Below are positions 7,001 to 12,926 of a DNA stretch of 21,553 nt, one piece after another. The DNA is taken from NCBI GenBank assembly GCA_040775095.1, contig JAXGTD010000069.1:1-21553 (forward strand). Reading direction: 5' to 3'. Every line of letters starts with the position of its first letter. Within the stretch, counting starts at the first letter, position 1. The notes below the pieces were generated by a model, which saw only the letters and a list, made by a program, of their open reading frames with translations, was not told where the DNA came from and searched no databases. The position numbers and the translations under genes are program-made. Source of the stretch: JAXGTD01 sp040775095 (GTDB lineage Bacteria > Pseudomonadota > Gammaproteobacteria > Chromatiales > Chromatiaceae).

Positions 7001-7315
7001 CTTCGGCTCCTTGGTGGCGCGCGCCGCGTCGATCCTACCCTCCAGCGGGTGGTCCAAGACCCTACTTGTAGAGGAACACCAGGGCGTTGAGCGCTTGGTT
7101 TTGCGTGGAAGCCGCAACGTTCCGTTCTTCCGCGAGATAGCTCGGGAAGGTTTCGATCTCGGGGCCCCCGCCGCCAGCAGATCCTCCCGAGACAGCATCT
7201 TTTGGAAGCGCACGAACTGTGCGATCCAATCGCAGTAGCTCCGCTCCGTGTGGATCGAGTAGCGCAGCCGCCGCATCACCCCTCGCACCTCGTCCATCGG
7301 CCTTAGTCCCGCCAT
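7001..7315 (-). pseudogene. intI: Integron integrase (IntI-type tyrosine recombinase), decayed
   Basis: IntI recombines gene cassettes at attI and attC. On the minus strand from 7315 the reading is RGVMRRLRYSIHTERSYCDW and then IAQFVRF and SREDLLAAG. After a one-base shift near 7165 it continues IETFPSYLAEERNVAASTQNQALNALVFLYK, then a stop (7062-7064), and after a second shift VLDHPLEGRIDAARATKEPK. This is the N-terminal SAM-like core-binding domain of integron integrases in correct order (about 105 residues). Similarity ends near 7001, so the whole catalytic domain with the R-H-R-Y residues is missing. It is divergent from the cassette array on its right, the normal integron layout, but cannot make active enzyme. 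Confidence 0.85.
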
Positions 7316-7356
7316 GCCTGAACTGCCTCGACGTCAAGGTACCCGCCCACCCCTTG

Positions 7357-7601
7357 CCTGGGGGCCGTATCTGCCCGAAAATCCAGCCACTATCCACTTG
7401 TCAGGGTGCTTTGACCTGTTAGGTGCTGATATTGGACTTATCAGGGCAGGCGTGCCCGAAAACCCGGCTAATATCAACTTATCAACGCACGTACGCCCTG
7501 ATAATTACGGATATCGCAGATTTCCTTGCAAACGTGCCTGAAAAGTCCGGAAATATGGGCTTATCAGGGCAAATTTGCCTTGATACTAATGGTTCGGCTA
7601 T
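7357..7601. repeat. Array of about six degenerate 41-bp dyad-symmetric repeats
   Basis: Units begin at about 7357, 7398, 7438, 7479, 7520 and 7561, with spacing 41, 40, 41, 41 and 41. The junction consensus is ATAT-N4-CTTATCAGGGCA, seen well at 7390, 7428, 7470 and 7552. Mid-unit consensus TGCCTGAAAA or TGCCCGAAAA occurs at 7372, 7453 and 7535. Each unit is itself an imperfect palindrome, TTATCAGGGCA followed by its near inverse TGCCCTGATAA. The exact decamer TTATCAGGGC is at 7438 and 7561, and its exact complement GCCCTGATAA at 7494. The array fills the space between the integrase start and the first cassette gene, where attI and the cassette promoter normally lie. Confidence 0.75.
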
Positions 7602-7604
7602 AAA
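7575..7604 (+). promoter_or_regulatory. Probable sigma70 promoter of the BrnT cassette
   Basis: TTGCCT (7575-7580, 4 of 6 to the -35 consensus) and TATAAA (7599-7604, 5 of 6 to the -10) are 18 bases apart, about 22 bases before the toxin's GTG start. The -35 lies in the right arm of the last dyad repeat (unit from 7561), so a protein bound there would block the promoter. Confidence 0.45.
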
Positions 7605-7625
7605 ATGATTCAAGCAAGGTGATCT

Positions 7626-7898
7626 GTGGAATTTGAGTGGGACAACAAGAAAGCAGAAAAGAACCCGAAAAAGCATGGAGTCTCCTCTCGGGAAGGCGCC
7701 TCCGTTTTTGGAGATCCTATGGCAATTACCTTTGACGACCCAGATCATTCTATTGGCGAACACAGAATGCTGAACTTTGGGATCAGAAGGACTGGAAAAA
7801 TGGTCATTGTGTCGCATACTCAACGTAACGGTTCAACGCGAATCATTAGCGTTCGCCTGATGGAAAATCACGAGAGACAAATTTATGAAGAAGGCTAA
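7626..7898 (+). CDS. brnT: BrnT-family toxin (RelE-like ribonuclease)
   Basis: BrnT toxins cleave RNA and slow growth until bound by their antitoxin. The 90-aa product shows the family pattern from its start: FEWDNKKAEKNPKKHGVSSR, a VFGDPMAITFDDPDHS segment with GEHR, then VIVSHTQRNGSTRIISVRLM and a final ENHERQIYEE. The start is a GTG at 7626 with AAGGTGAT 3-5 bases upstream, which gives the usual family N-terminus. Its end overlaps the antitoxin gene by 14 bases. Base composition is clearly AT-richer than the flanking genes, as expected for an acquired cassette. It is the first gene of the surviving array and has its own promoter candidate. Confidence 0.85.
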   Translation: MEFEWDNKKAEKNPKKHGVSSREGASVFGDPMAITFDDPDHSIGEHRMLNFGIRRTGKMVIVSHTQRNGSTRIISVRLMENHERQIYEEG

Positions 7899-8109
7899 AG
7901 AAAATGATGAAATGAGGAAGGAATATAAAAGAGACGACCTGGGAAATGGTGTGCGGGGCAAATATTACGAATCTTATATGGAGGGCCACAACCTTGTTCT
8001 TCTAAAGCCGGAAGTAGCAAAGGCGTTTCCGTCCGAGGAGGCGGTGAATGAGGCGTTGTTGTCTCTTATTAAGATAGCTGAAGCATCAGTAGGCCGAACA
8101 AGGCCATAA
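7885..8109 (+). CDS. Antitoxin partner of BrnT
   Basis: This is a 74-aa protein with a charged N-terminus (EYKRDDLGNGVRGKYYESY) and a helical C-terminal part (VLLKPEVAKAFPSEEAVNEA). The latter pattern, VAKAFP-S/T-xxAVNxAL, is common in small DNA-binding antitoxins encoded directly after BrnT-like toxins; I infer a ribbon-helix-helix type role. It differs from classical BrnA in sequence. It starts within the toxin gene's end, so the pair is translationally coupled, and its TAA stop lies inside the left end of the following attC. Such antitoxins usually repress their own operon, which makes the palindromes overlapping the upstream promoter candidate obvious operators to consider. Confidence 0.7.
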   Translation: MKKAKENDEMRKEYKRDDLGNGVRGKYYESYMEGHNLVLLKPEVAKAFPSEEAVNEALLSLIKIAEASVGRTRP

Positions 8110-8179
8110 ACTCGGGCCCCAAAAAGCGCCGCTCCTTCGTCGCTCTGCTTTTTGGTCCCGGTTATGGCTGGCGTTATGT
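8103..8179 (+). other. attC site after the BrnT cassette
   Basis: The left arm GCCATAAACTCGGGCCCC plus AAAAAGC matches the right arm GCTTTTTGG-TCCCGG-TTATGGC as an imperfect inverted repeat with unpaired bases, around a structured loop (8127-8146). The right end carries GTTATGG (8161-8167) and GTTATGT (8173-8179). Bulged palindromes like this, with the upstream gene's stop codon in the left box and the next ribosome site (AAGGAG, 8183-8188) just beyond the right box, are diagnostic of integron cassette junctions. Confidence 0.75.
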
Positions 8180-8195
8180 AACAAGGAGAACCAAC

Positions 8196-8645
8196 ATGAA
8201 ACTTGTCCCTGTTGGCGAGAAAACAGTCTGCGGCATTAGTGTTCGCACGAAGAACTCGGATGAAATGCAGCCTCAAACAGAAAGGATTGGAGAATTGTGG
8301 CAACAGTTTTATCAGGACATTGCCCCAAAATTACAAAACGGTGCGGCTATTTTTGGTTTGTATTCCAATTATGAATCTGATGCGTCTGGAGAATTTACTG
8401 TTATGGCTTGTTCCGATAAAGTAAATGAATCAGCAAGCAATGATCTAGAGCAATCCTCAATCCAAAATGGGAATTATCTAGTTTTTGAAGGTGCTGGGGA
8501 AATGCCTCAGGCTGTCATTAACACGTGGTCAAAAATCTGGGATTATTTTTCCGCTGATACCTCAGATTATCAGAGGGCATATACAACGGATTTTGAATTT
8601 TACAAAAGTCCAAATGAAATTGAGATTTATATTGCAGTCAAATAG
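8196..8645 (+). CDS. Cass2-like effector-binding (GyrI/AraC-type) protein
   Basis: The family is the integron-associated effector-binding protein Cass2, a stand-alone relative of the ligand-binding domain of AraC/MerR-type multidrug regulators. The 149-aa product has the expected blocks: VCGISVRTKNSDEMQPQTER, IGELWQQFYQDIAP, FGLYSNYESDASGEFTVMAC, and a C-terminal YTTDFEFYKSPNEIEIYIAVK strand pair. The Glu-rich pocket end (FEFY...EIEIYIAVK) is where cationic ligands are bound in this fold. There is no DNA-binding domain. ATG at 8196 has AAGGAG 7 bases upstream. It sits exactly between two attC sites and is AT-rich, as a complete single-gene cassette. Confidence 0.85.
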   Translation: MKLVPVGEKTVCGISVRTKNSDEMQPQTERIGELWQQFYQDIAPKLQNGAAIFGLYSNYESDASGEFTVMACSDKVNESASNDLEQSSIQNGNYLVFEGAGEMPQAVINTWSKIWDYFSADTSDYQRAYTTDFEFYKSPNEIEIYIAVK

Positions 8646-8647
8646 TT

Positions 8648-8718
8648 CTATAACAATCACATCCAGCCGACCTAAAACCGCTACGCACTTCTTACTCCGC
8701 TGATGTGAGGCGTTAGGC
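8648..8718 (+). other. attC site after the Cass2-like cassette
   Basis: It begins TATAACAATCACATCCAGC (8650-8667) and ends GCTGATGTGAGGCGTTAGGC (8699-8718). CACATC-C-AGC pairs with GCTGATGTG leaving one extrahelical base, the asymmetry by which IntI chooses the attC strand. The right box GTTAGGC (8712-8718) fits GTTRRRY exactly. At about 71 bases it is the best preserved attC of the window. Confidence 0.88.
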
Positions 8719-8734
8719 GCTAATAGCAGGGCCG

Positions 8735-9136
8735 ATGTCCATTGTGGTATTCATCAAATCGGTGGTCGTCTGGTTCGCGATACTGGCAATCGCCGTGCTG
8801 AACGGATTGCTTAGAGAGAACGTCCTTGTCCCCAATTTTGGCGCGGAGCCGAGTCTGGCGCTAAGCGGGGTCTTACTCAGCTGTCTTATTTTCATGGTTG
8901 CGTATGTCTTGCTACCGTGGCTCGGGACCCGAGCTCCAGCGCAACTGGTTCTCGTCGGCTTCGGGTGGCTTGCGCTAACGCTCGTTTTCGAGTTTTCGTT
9001 CGGTCTGTCGCGGGGCGAAGCGTTAACGGAGATGCTCGATGCTTACACATTCGAGGGCGGTAACCTTTGGCCGGTGGTTCTGTTGATCACCGTCGTGTCG
9101 CCGTGGCTGGCGGCTCGGCTCAGAGGCTGGGTTTGA
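8735..9136 (+). CDS. Small integral membrane protein of cassette type (133 aa)
   Basis: The start lies 17 bases after the right box of an attC, so this is the first gene of the next cassette. Four hydrophobic segments are evident (about residues 4-22, 40-62, 70-88 and 108-128). Features are LNGLLRENVLVPNFG after helix 1 and a short loop LTEMLDAYTFEGGNLWP before helix 4, ending ARLRGWV. Four-helix proteins of this general design, with an RE-type loop after helix 1 and NLWP/LMPL before the last helix, are common among integron cassettes, but their function is unknown to me. The ribosome site is weak (GCAGGG). Its GC content is nearer the chromosomal average than that of the two cassettes before it. 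Confidence 0.65.
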   Translation: MSIVVFIKSVVVWFAILAIAVLNGLLRENVLVPNFGAEPSLALSGVLLSCLIFMVAYVLLPWLGTRAPAQLVLVGFGWLALTLVFEFSFGLSRGEALTEMLDAYTFEGGNLWPVVLLITVVSPWLAARLRGWV

Positions 9137-9296
9137 TGCAGTCCCACGTGGCGGGGCGGTCAGGTCGTGCCGCGTGCACGCGTGTGCGCTCCGCACTGCA
9201 GGGTTGCTCGGGCGTGGTTTTTCCTTTGCCGGTCGCGCAACTGCTGTATGCCGGGCGGCGCTTTCCCCGGCTCTCGGCAAAGCGGTAACGGATTCC

Positions 9297-9878
9297 GTGC
9301 CGTACCGGGAGTTGTTGAGCGCCACGGCGATGGCGATCACCGTTGCGGCGTTCATCCCCTATGTCCGCGGAATCGTCAATGGCACCACCAAGCCGCATGT
9401 CTTTTCATGGGTCATCTGGGGTTTGACGACCCTCGTTGTCTTTTTCGCGCAGATCGACGGAGGAGGCGGGGCGGGGGCTTGGCCGATTGGTGTGTCAGGG
9501 ACGATCACGGTACTGATTGCCTGCCTGGCGTATGTTCGGCGCGGGGACGTCACGATCACGAATGCAGACTTGGCGTTTTTCGTTTCGGCGGTGTTGGCGT
9601 TGCCCCTTTGGTTCTTCACGGCGGATCCACTGTGGGCAGTGGTCGTTCTGACGACGGTAGATGTCCTCGGGTTCGGACCGACGGTCAGAAAGATTTATCG
9701 TTTTCCGCAGTCGGAGTCGTTGTTGTTTTTTGCTTTGTTCGTGGTCCGCAATCTCATCGTCATCCTGGCGCTTGAGCATTTTTCGGTTACCACGGTGTTG
9801 TTCCCCGCCGTCATTGCATTGGCGTGTTTGCTTCTGATCGTGCTGGCAACTCTCAGAAGACGGGTGTTGGCGGTGTGA
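9297..9878 (+). CDS. Seven-helix membrane protein, SWEET/PQ-loop-like layout (tentative)
   Basis: The frame is open from 9174, but residues before VPYRELLSATAMAITV (GTG at 9297) have no membrane or family character, so I choose 9297 (193 aa). Seven hydrophobic segments can be counted. The N-terminal part IPYVRGIVNGTTKPHVFSWV and the later VLGFGPTVRKIYRFPQSES occupy equivalent places before membrane helices, giving a 3-1-3 pseudo-repeat reminiscent of SWEET/PQ-loop transporters; the diagnostic PQ pair is absent from both. The function is therefore open. It may be another cassette gene, but no clear attC separates it from the gene before or follows it. Confidence 0.55.
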   Translation: MPYRELLSATAMAITVAAFIPYVRGIVNGTTKPHVFSWVIWGLTTLVVFFAQIDGGGGAGAWPIGVSGTITVLIACLAYVRRGDVTITNADLAFFVSAVLALPLWFFTADPLWAVVVLTTVDVLGFGPTVRKIYRFPQSESLLFFALFVVRNLIVILALEHFSVTTVLFPAVIALACLLLIVLATLRRRVLAV

Positions 9879-10081
9879 GAACGAGAAATGCAAACACGGG
9901 ATCAGGTCTCGAGTTGCCCGCCTTGAGATCGGGGCTATTCTTGGGAGAGCTTCTCAACCGGGTGGCGCGGGGGGATGGCCGGGGCCCCGGCGGGTCGGGT
10001 TCGCCGGTGCGCTGAACCACCTCGTGCCATTGGGTACCGGAACCAGGGTTCCTTCCGGGCTGAGTCCAATTGGAGGCGAAA
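9879..10081. other. Non-coding spacer before the cyclase-like gene
   Basis: About 200 bases with a short hairpin, GGAACC-A-GGGTTCC type, at about 10039-10052, and the ribosome site GGAGG (10072-10076) of the following gene. I looked for an attC after the preceding gene and found none I would defend. The right edge of the cassette array is therefore undefined. Confidence 0.4.
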
Positions 10082-11008
10082 ATGGCTGGTGGCCTGGGAA
10101 TGCGCGGTAAAGACCTTCGGGTGTTCTGCATGATTGCGCAGCGGTTCGACGTGTACCTGCTGGTGCGTCAGACCAACGAGGCATCGCTGCCGTACGTTGG
10201 CAGGCCCGGCTATTACCCGAAGCCCGCGGCGATCAAGGCGAAGACCGCGGACCAGGATCCTCCGCCGGCGAGCTTCACGGTGAACGGGCGGTCGCAGACC
10301 CGCGTGCATCGGGTCGCGGGCCTGGTCGCACACCCCTGGTTCCAACCCGCGGCATTCGGTGCCGACAGGCTCGCCAAGGCCCGCGAGTGCTGGCTCGAAA
10401 CCCTGGATTATGCGCTGTCGCCGGGCGCAAACGTCCCGGCGGCCGATCCCGCCAACCCGGCGACTTGGCCGGCCTGGGCCAAGGAGCGGGTGAGTGCCCG
10501 GACCGGGTGGCGGTGGCGGGTGGATGTCGATCCGGGCTCGGCGCACTTTGGCTGCCTCCAGGTGGCACGCGACGCTGTGCCCTGGAGCTATCTACACGGC
10601 GATTACGACCTCAAGGACGTCATCGTACGCGGCCACGAGGCGCACAACGAGCGTGTCGAGGGCACTGTCCACGGGGTCAAGAACTACACGCCTCGGCTGC
10701 TCGGCCGGGAATTCGAGACCATACAACGGGCCCTGAACGACGCGATGGGTGTGGAGATGGTCCAGCACGGCGCCGAGGCGCAGTTTGCCTGGCACGGTGA
10801 TGAGCCCATCACGCTGATCCTGCCCGAAGGGCCGTCCTTGCAGTTCTTGATCCTGGGCAATGCCGAGGCCGTCCAGCGCTGGTACATCGATCGTAACCGG
10901 CGCCTGATCGCGCAGAACGGCAAGAATTACCTCGGTGACAAGAGCCGCTGGTTCTGGTTTGGGGACCACGGAAACCTGTTCCTGCCCGGTACCGACCGGT
11001 CCGTCTAG
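10082..11008 (+). CDS. Edema factor/ExoY-like nucleotidyl cyclase domain protein
   Basis: The 308-aa product aligns by eye with the catalytic core of class II (anthrax edema factor, ExoY) adenylyl cyclases. LLVRQTN...K47...IK52AK54T parallels edema factor R329, K346, H351 and K353 with matching spacing apart from one residue. HGDYDLKDV (D174, D176) parallels the metal-binding D491/D493 in its TGDYDLFAL. ALNDAMGVEMVQHGAEA and ITLILPEG parallel NEAVKYTG...VVNHGTEQ and IFIINPEG. Edema factor has His where this protein has K52, so catalysis may differ. There is no signal peptide, no calmodulin-binding C-terminus and no trafficking domain. ATG at 10082 follows GGAGG by 5 bases. It stands alone on its strand between the cassette region and a permease. 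Known relatives are host-activated toxins; whether this one is a toxin or an internal enzyme is unknown. Confidence 0.6.
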   Translation: MAGGLGMRGKDLRVFCMIAQRFDVYLLVRQTNEASLPYVGRPGYYPKPAAIKAKTADQDPPPASFTVNGRSQTRVHRVAGLVAHPWFQPAAFGADRLAKARECWLETLDYALSPGANVPAADPANPATWPAWAKERVSARTGWRWRVDVDPGSAHFGCLQVARDAVPWSYLHGDYDLKDVIVRGHEAHNERVEGTVHGVKNYTPRLLGREFETIQRALNDAMGVEMVQHGAEAQFAWHGDEPITLILPEGPSLQFLILGNAEAVQRWYIDRNRRLIAQNGKNYLGDKSRWFWFGDHGNLFLPGTDRSV

Positions 11009-11129
11009 GTCGCACCGGCTGCCCGTTGGCGTTGCATCCGAGACGGGTGTCCCCGCTGCGAGGCCGCCGTTTCGGTGGCGCCGCACCCGGATGGCCCCGG
11101 TCAACAGCAGGGCGTAAGATGCCGCTTTC

Positions 11130-12311
11130 GTGTCCGTTTGCATGAGGCCGAACAGGGTGAGCGATTCCGATAGTTCCCGGCGTGCAACACGCCCGTTGGC
11201 AGAGAACGAGGGTGTCGATCGCGCGGTCGAGGTCGCGATTCGTCTCGGCGCCCTGGTCGTCATGCTGAGCTTGTGTTTCGTGATCGTGCGGCCGTTCCTG
11301 GTGCCGATCGCCTGGGGCATCATCATCGCCGTGGCGGTCTATCCGGGCTACCGCCGTCTGCTCGGTGCCGTCGCGGGACGGCGGGCGCTTGCCTCGACGC
11401 TGTTTGCGTTGCTCGCGTTGCTGTTGCTGATCGTCCCCATCCTGATGCTCAGCGGCACGCTTGTTCAGGGGGCGCAGGGGCTGGAGCGGGGCTTCGCGGA
11501 CGGGGGGTTGAACCTGCCGCCGGCGCCCGACCTGTCGTACATCCCGCTGGTCGGTCAGCCGGTCCACGACTTCTGGGAGACGGCCTCGTCGAATCTGGAA
11601 GGCGCGCTGCGGATGATCGAGCCGCAGCTGCGACAGGTTGGCCATTGGACCTTGGGGTTCGCCAAGGACGCCGGTCTGGGCATTCTTCACTTTATCTTCG
11701 CCATTCTGATTGCCGCGGTCCTGCTGGCCAAGAGCGAGGCGGGCGCACGCACGGGCCGTGCCTTCGCGTGCCGTCTCGCCGGCGAGCGGGGTCACCGCTT
11801 CGCGCAGCTGGCCGAGGCGGTGGTGCGCAGCGTCTCGCGCGGGATCCTCGGTGTCGCGATGATCCAGTCGCTGCTCGCGGGCCTGGGGATGTTGGCCGCC
11901 GGCGTGCCGGCCGCGGGACTCTGGGCGTTGATCGCACTGCTGCTGAGCACGATCCAGATCGGCGTGTTTCCGATCATGTTGCCCGCGGTGGTGTACGTGT
12001 TCTATACCGGCGACACGCTGACCTCGGTGCTGTTTCTGATCTGGGCGATCTTCGTCGGCTCGCTGGACAACATCCTCAAGCCGATCCTGCTCGGGCGCGG
12101 CGTGTCGGTGCCGATGCCGGTCATCTTCGTCGGTGCCATTGGAGGCTTTATCGGCGCGGGCATCATTGGGCTCTTCGTGGGGGCTGTCGTGCTCGTCCTC
12201 GGCTACGAACTGTTCATGGCGTGGCTGACCGATGGCCAGCGGCAGAATGGCCGGGCTGGCGAATGCGAATCCGGGGCCAACCCGCCGCCGGGCGAGCGAA
12301 ACGCCGATTGA
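11130..12311 (+). CDS. AI-2E family membrane transporter
   Basis: AI-2E proteins are multi-helix permeases; members have been linked to quorum-signal export and Na+/H+ exchange, so the substrate cannot be stated. The 393-aa product has paired N-terminal helices (about residues 39-75 and 85-110), a soluble loop (about 120-185), then LHFIFAILIAAVLLAKSE and a run of helices containing LLAGLGMLAAGVPAAGLWAL and the conserved SLDNILKPILLGRG, ending VLVLGYELFMAWL. The start is uncertain: GTG at 11130 or ATG at 11142, four codons later, neither with a clear ribosome site. It is followed by a hairpin terminator candidate and faces the convergent HIRAN gene. Confidence 0.88.
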   Translation: MSVCMRPNRVSDSDSSRRATRPLAENEGVDRAVEVAIRLGALVVMLSLCFVIVRPFLVPIAWGIIIAVAVYPGYRRLLGAVAGRRALASTLFALLALLLLIVPILMLSGTLVQGAQGLERGFADGGLNLPPAPDLSYIPLVGQPVHDFWETASSNLEGALRMIEPQLRQVGHWTLGFAKDAGLGILHFIFAILIAAVLLAKSEAGARTGRAFACRLAGERGHRFAQLAEAVVRSVSRGILGVAMIQSLLAGLGMLAAGVPAAGLWALIALLLSTIQIGVFPIMLPAVVYVFYTGDTLTSVLFLIWAIFVGSLDNILKPILLGRGVSVPMPVIFVGAIGGFIGAGIIGLFVGAVVLVLGYELFMAWLTDGQRQNGRAGECESGANPPPGERNAD

Positions 12312-12333
12312 CAGCGTGTCGCTCGGGAGACGC

Positions 12334-12371
12334 TGGCCAAATGCCTTCCGGGCATTGGCCAACTCCATTTT
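12334..12371. terminator. Probable bidirectional terminator between convergent genes
   Basis: TGGCCAAATGCC (12334-12345), loop TTCC and GGGCATTGGCCA (12350-12361) form a long stem with one bulged A, followed on the plus strand by ACTCCATTTTC. It lies between the AI-2E gene (plus) and the HIRAN gene (minus), where both transcripts should end. The T-run is short. Confidence 0.5.
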
Positions 12372-12444
12372 CAAGTGGCTGCGGCGTGCGAACCTGCCGG
12401 GCCTTCCATGGCCCAGACGGGAAGCGCTTTCAGCCAGCGTTGCC

Positions 12445-12804
12445 CTAATGCATCAACACCTCGAGTCGGATACGCGCGTTGTGCCCCGCGTCGGGTAGTA
12501 ACCGCTCGATGCGGGCGCTTAGGTGGCGGCGTCGGTCGAGCAGCCGGGCCACGACCAGGTTCTCGCCGCGTGGCAGGTAGCCGAGCTTCTGTCCACGCCA
12601 GTAAAGCGCCACCGCGTCGGCGTCGTACGGGTTGTCGGCCTCGCGGGCCAGGGTCAGCAGGGCGCGGCGTTGAAGCGCCGACCACAGCCGCGGGGCCGCG
12701 TGATGGCGGAACCCGGACAGGGTGGCCCTCTGGATCAGGATGCAACGGCCAAGCACCTTGGCGGGGGTGCCGGTCGCGGGGAGACTGAGGGGATTTTGTT
12801 GCAT
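12445..12804 (-). CDS. HIRAN-domain protein
   Basis: HIRAN domains bind 3' single-stranded DNA ends or damaged DNA in HLTF/Rad5-type enzymes; stand-alone bacterial copies have unclear roles. The 119-aa protein is essentially one domain: LTLAREADNPYDADAVALYW, then GQKLGYLPRGENLVVARLLD and LSARIERLL, which are its signature blocks (E-x-x-N-P-Y-D-x-x-A-V and G-Y-L-P). The ATG has GAGG 7 bases upstream on the minus strand. It is a single-gene unit reading toward the AI-2E transporter. The first ~25 residues are Pro-rich and not part of the domain. Confidence 0.8.
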   Translation of the reverse strand: MQQNPLSLPATGTPAKVLGRCILIQRATLSGFRHHAAPRLWSALQRRALLTLAREADNPYDADAVALYWRGQKLGYLPRGENLVVARLLDRRRHLSARIERLLPDAGHNARIRLEVLMH

Positions 12805-12926
12805 CGGTTTGCCTCATCGAGTGGCTCCTGATGCATTCTTAGCATGGGTGCAGGCTCAATCCATGAGCCCGCCGATTCGCTACCTCGCTTCCCTCTGTCC
12901 CGAGGCGACGACTGCCCCGTGCCGGC
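12805..12926. other. Intergenic spacer with a short hairpin
   Basis: This holds the ribosome-site region of the HIRAN gene and a stem GGCTCA/TGAGCC (12853-12869, 5-base loop) downstream of the phosphate permease. The stem lacks a T-run in either direction, so I do not call it a terminator. Confidence 0.35.

Noticed and set aside
7357..7601. CRISPR array
   Set aside because: The units are degenerate, contiguous and dyad-symmetric throughout. There is no invariant repeat alternating with unique spacers and no cas gene.
9137..9296. attC between the two membrane-protein genes
   Set aside because: TGCAGT...ACTGCA pairs at the edges, but the inner arms do not, and there is no GTTRRRY box at the right place.
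10809..12374. A 521-codon open frame on the minus strand
   Set aside because: Antisense to the cyclase-like and AI-2E genes, with low-complexity Arg/Gln/Asp-rich sequence and no membrane or enzyme features.
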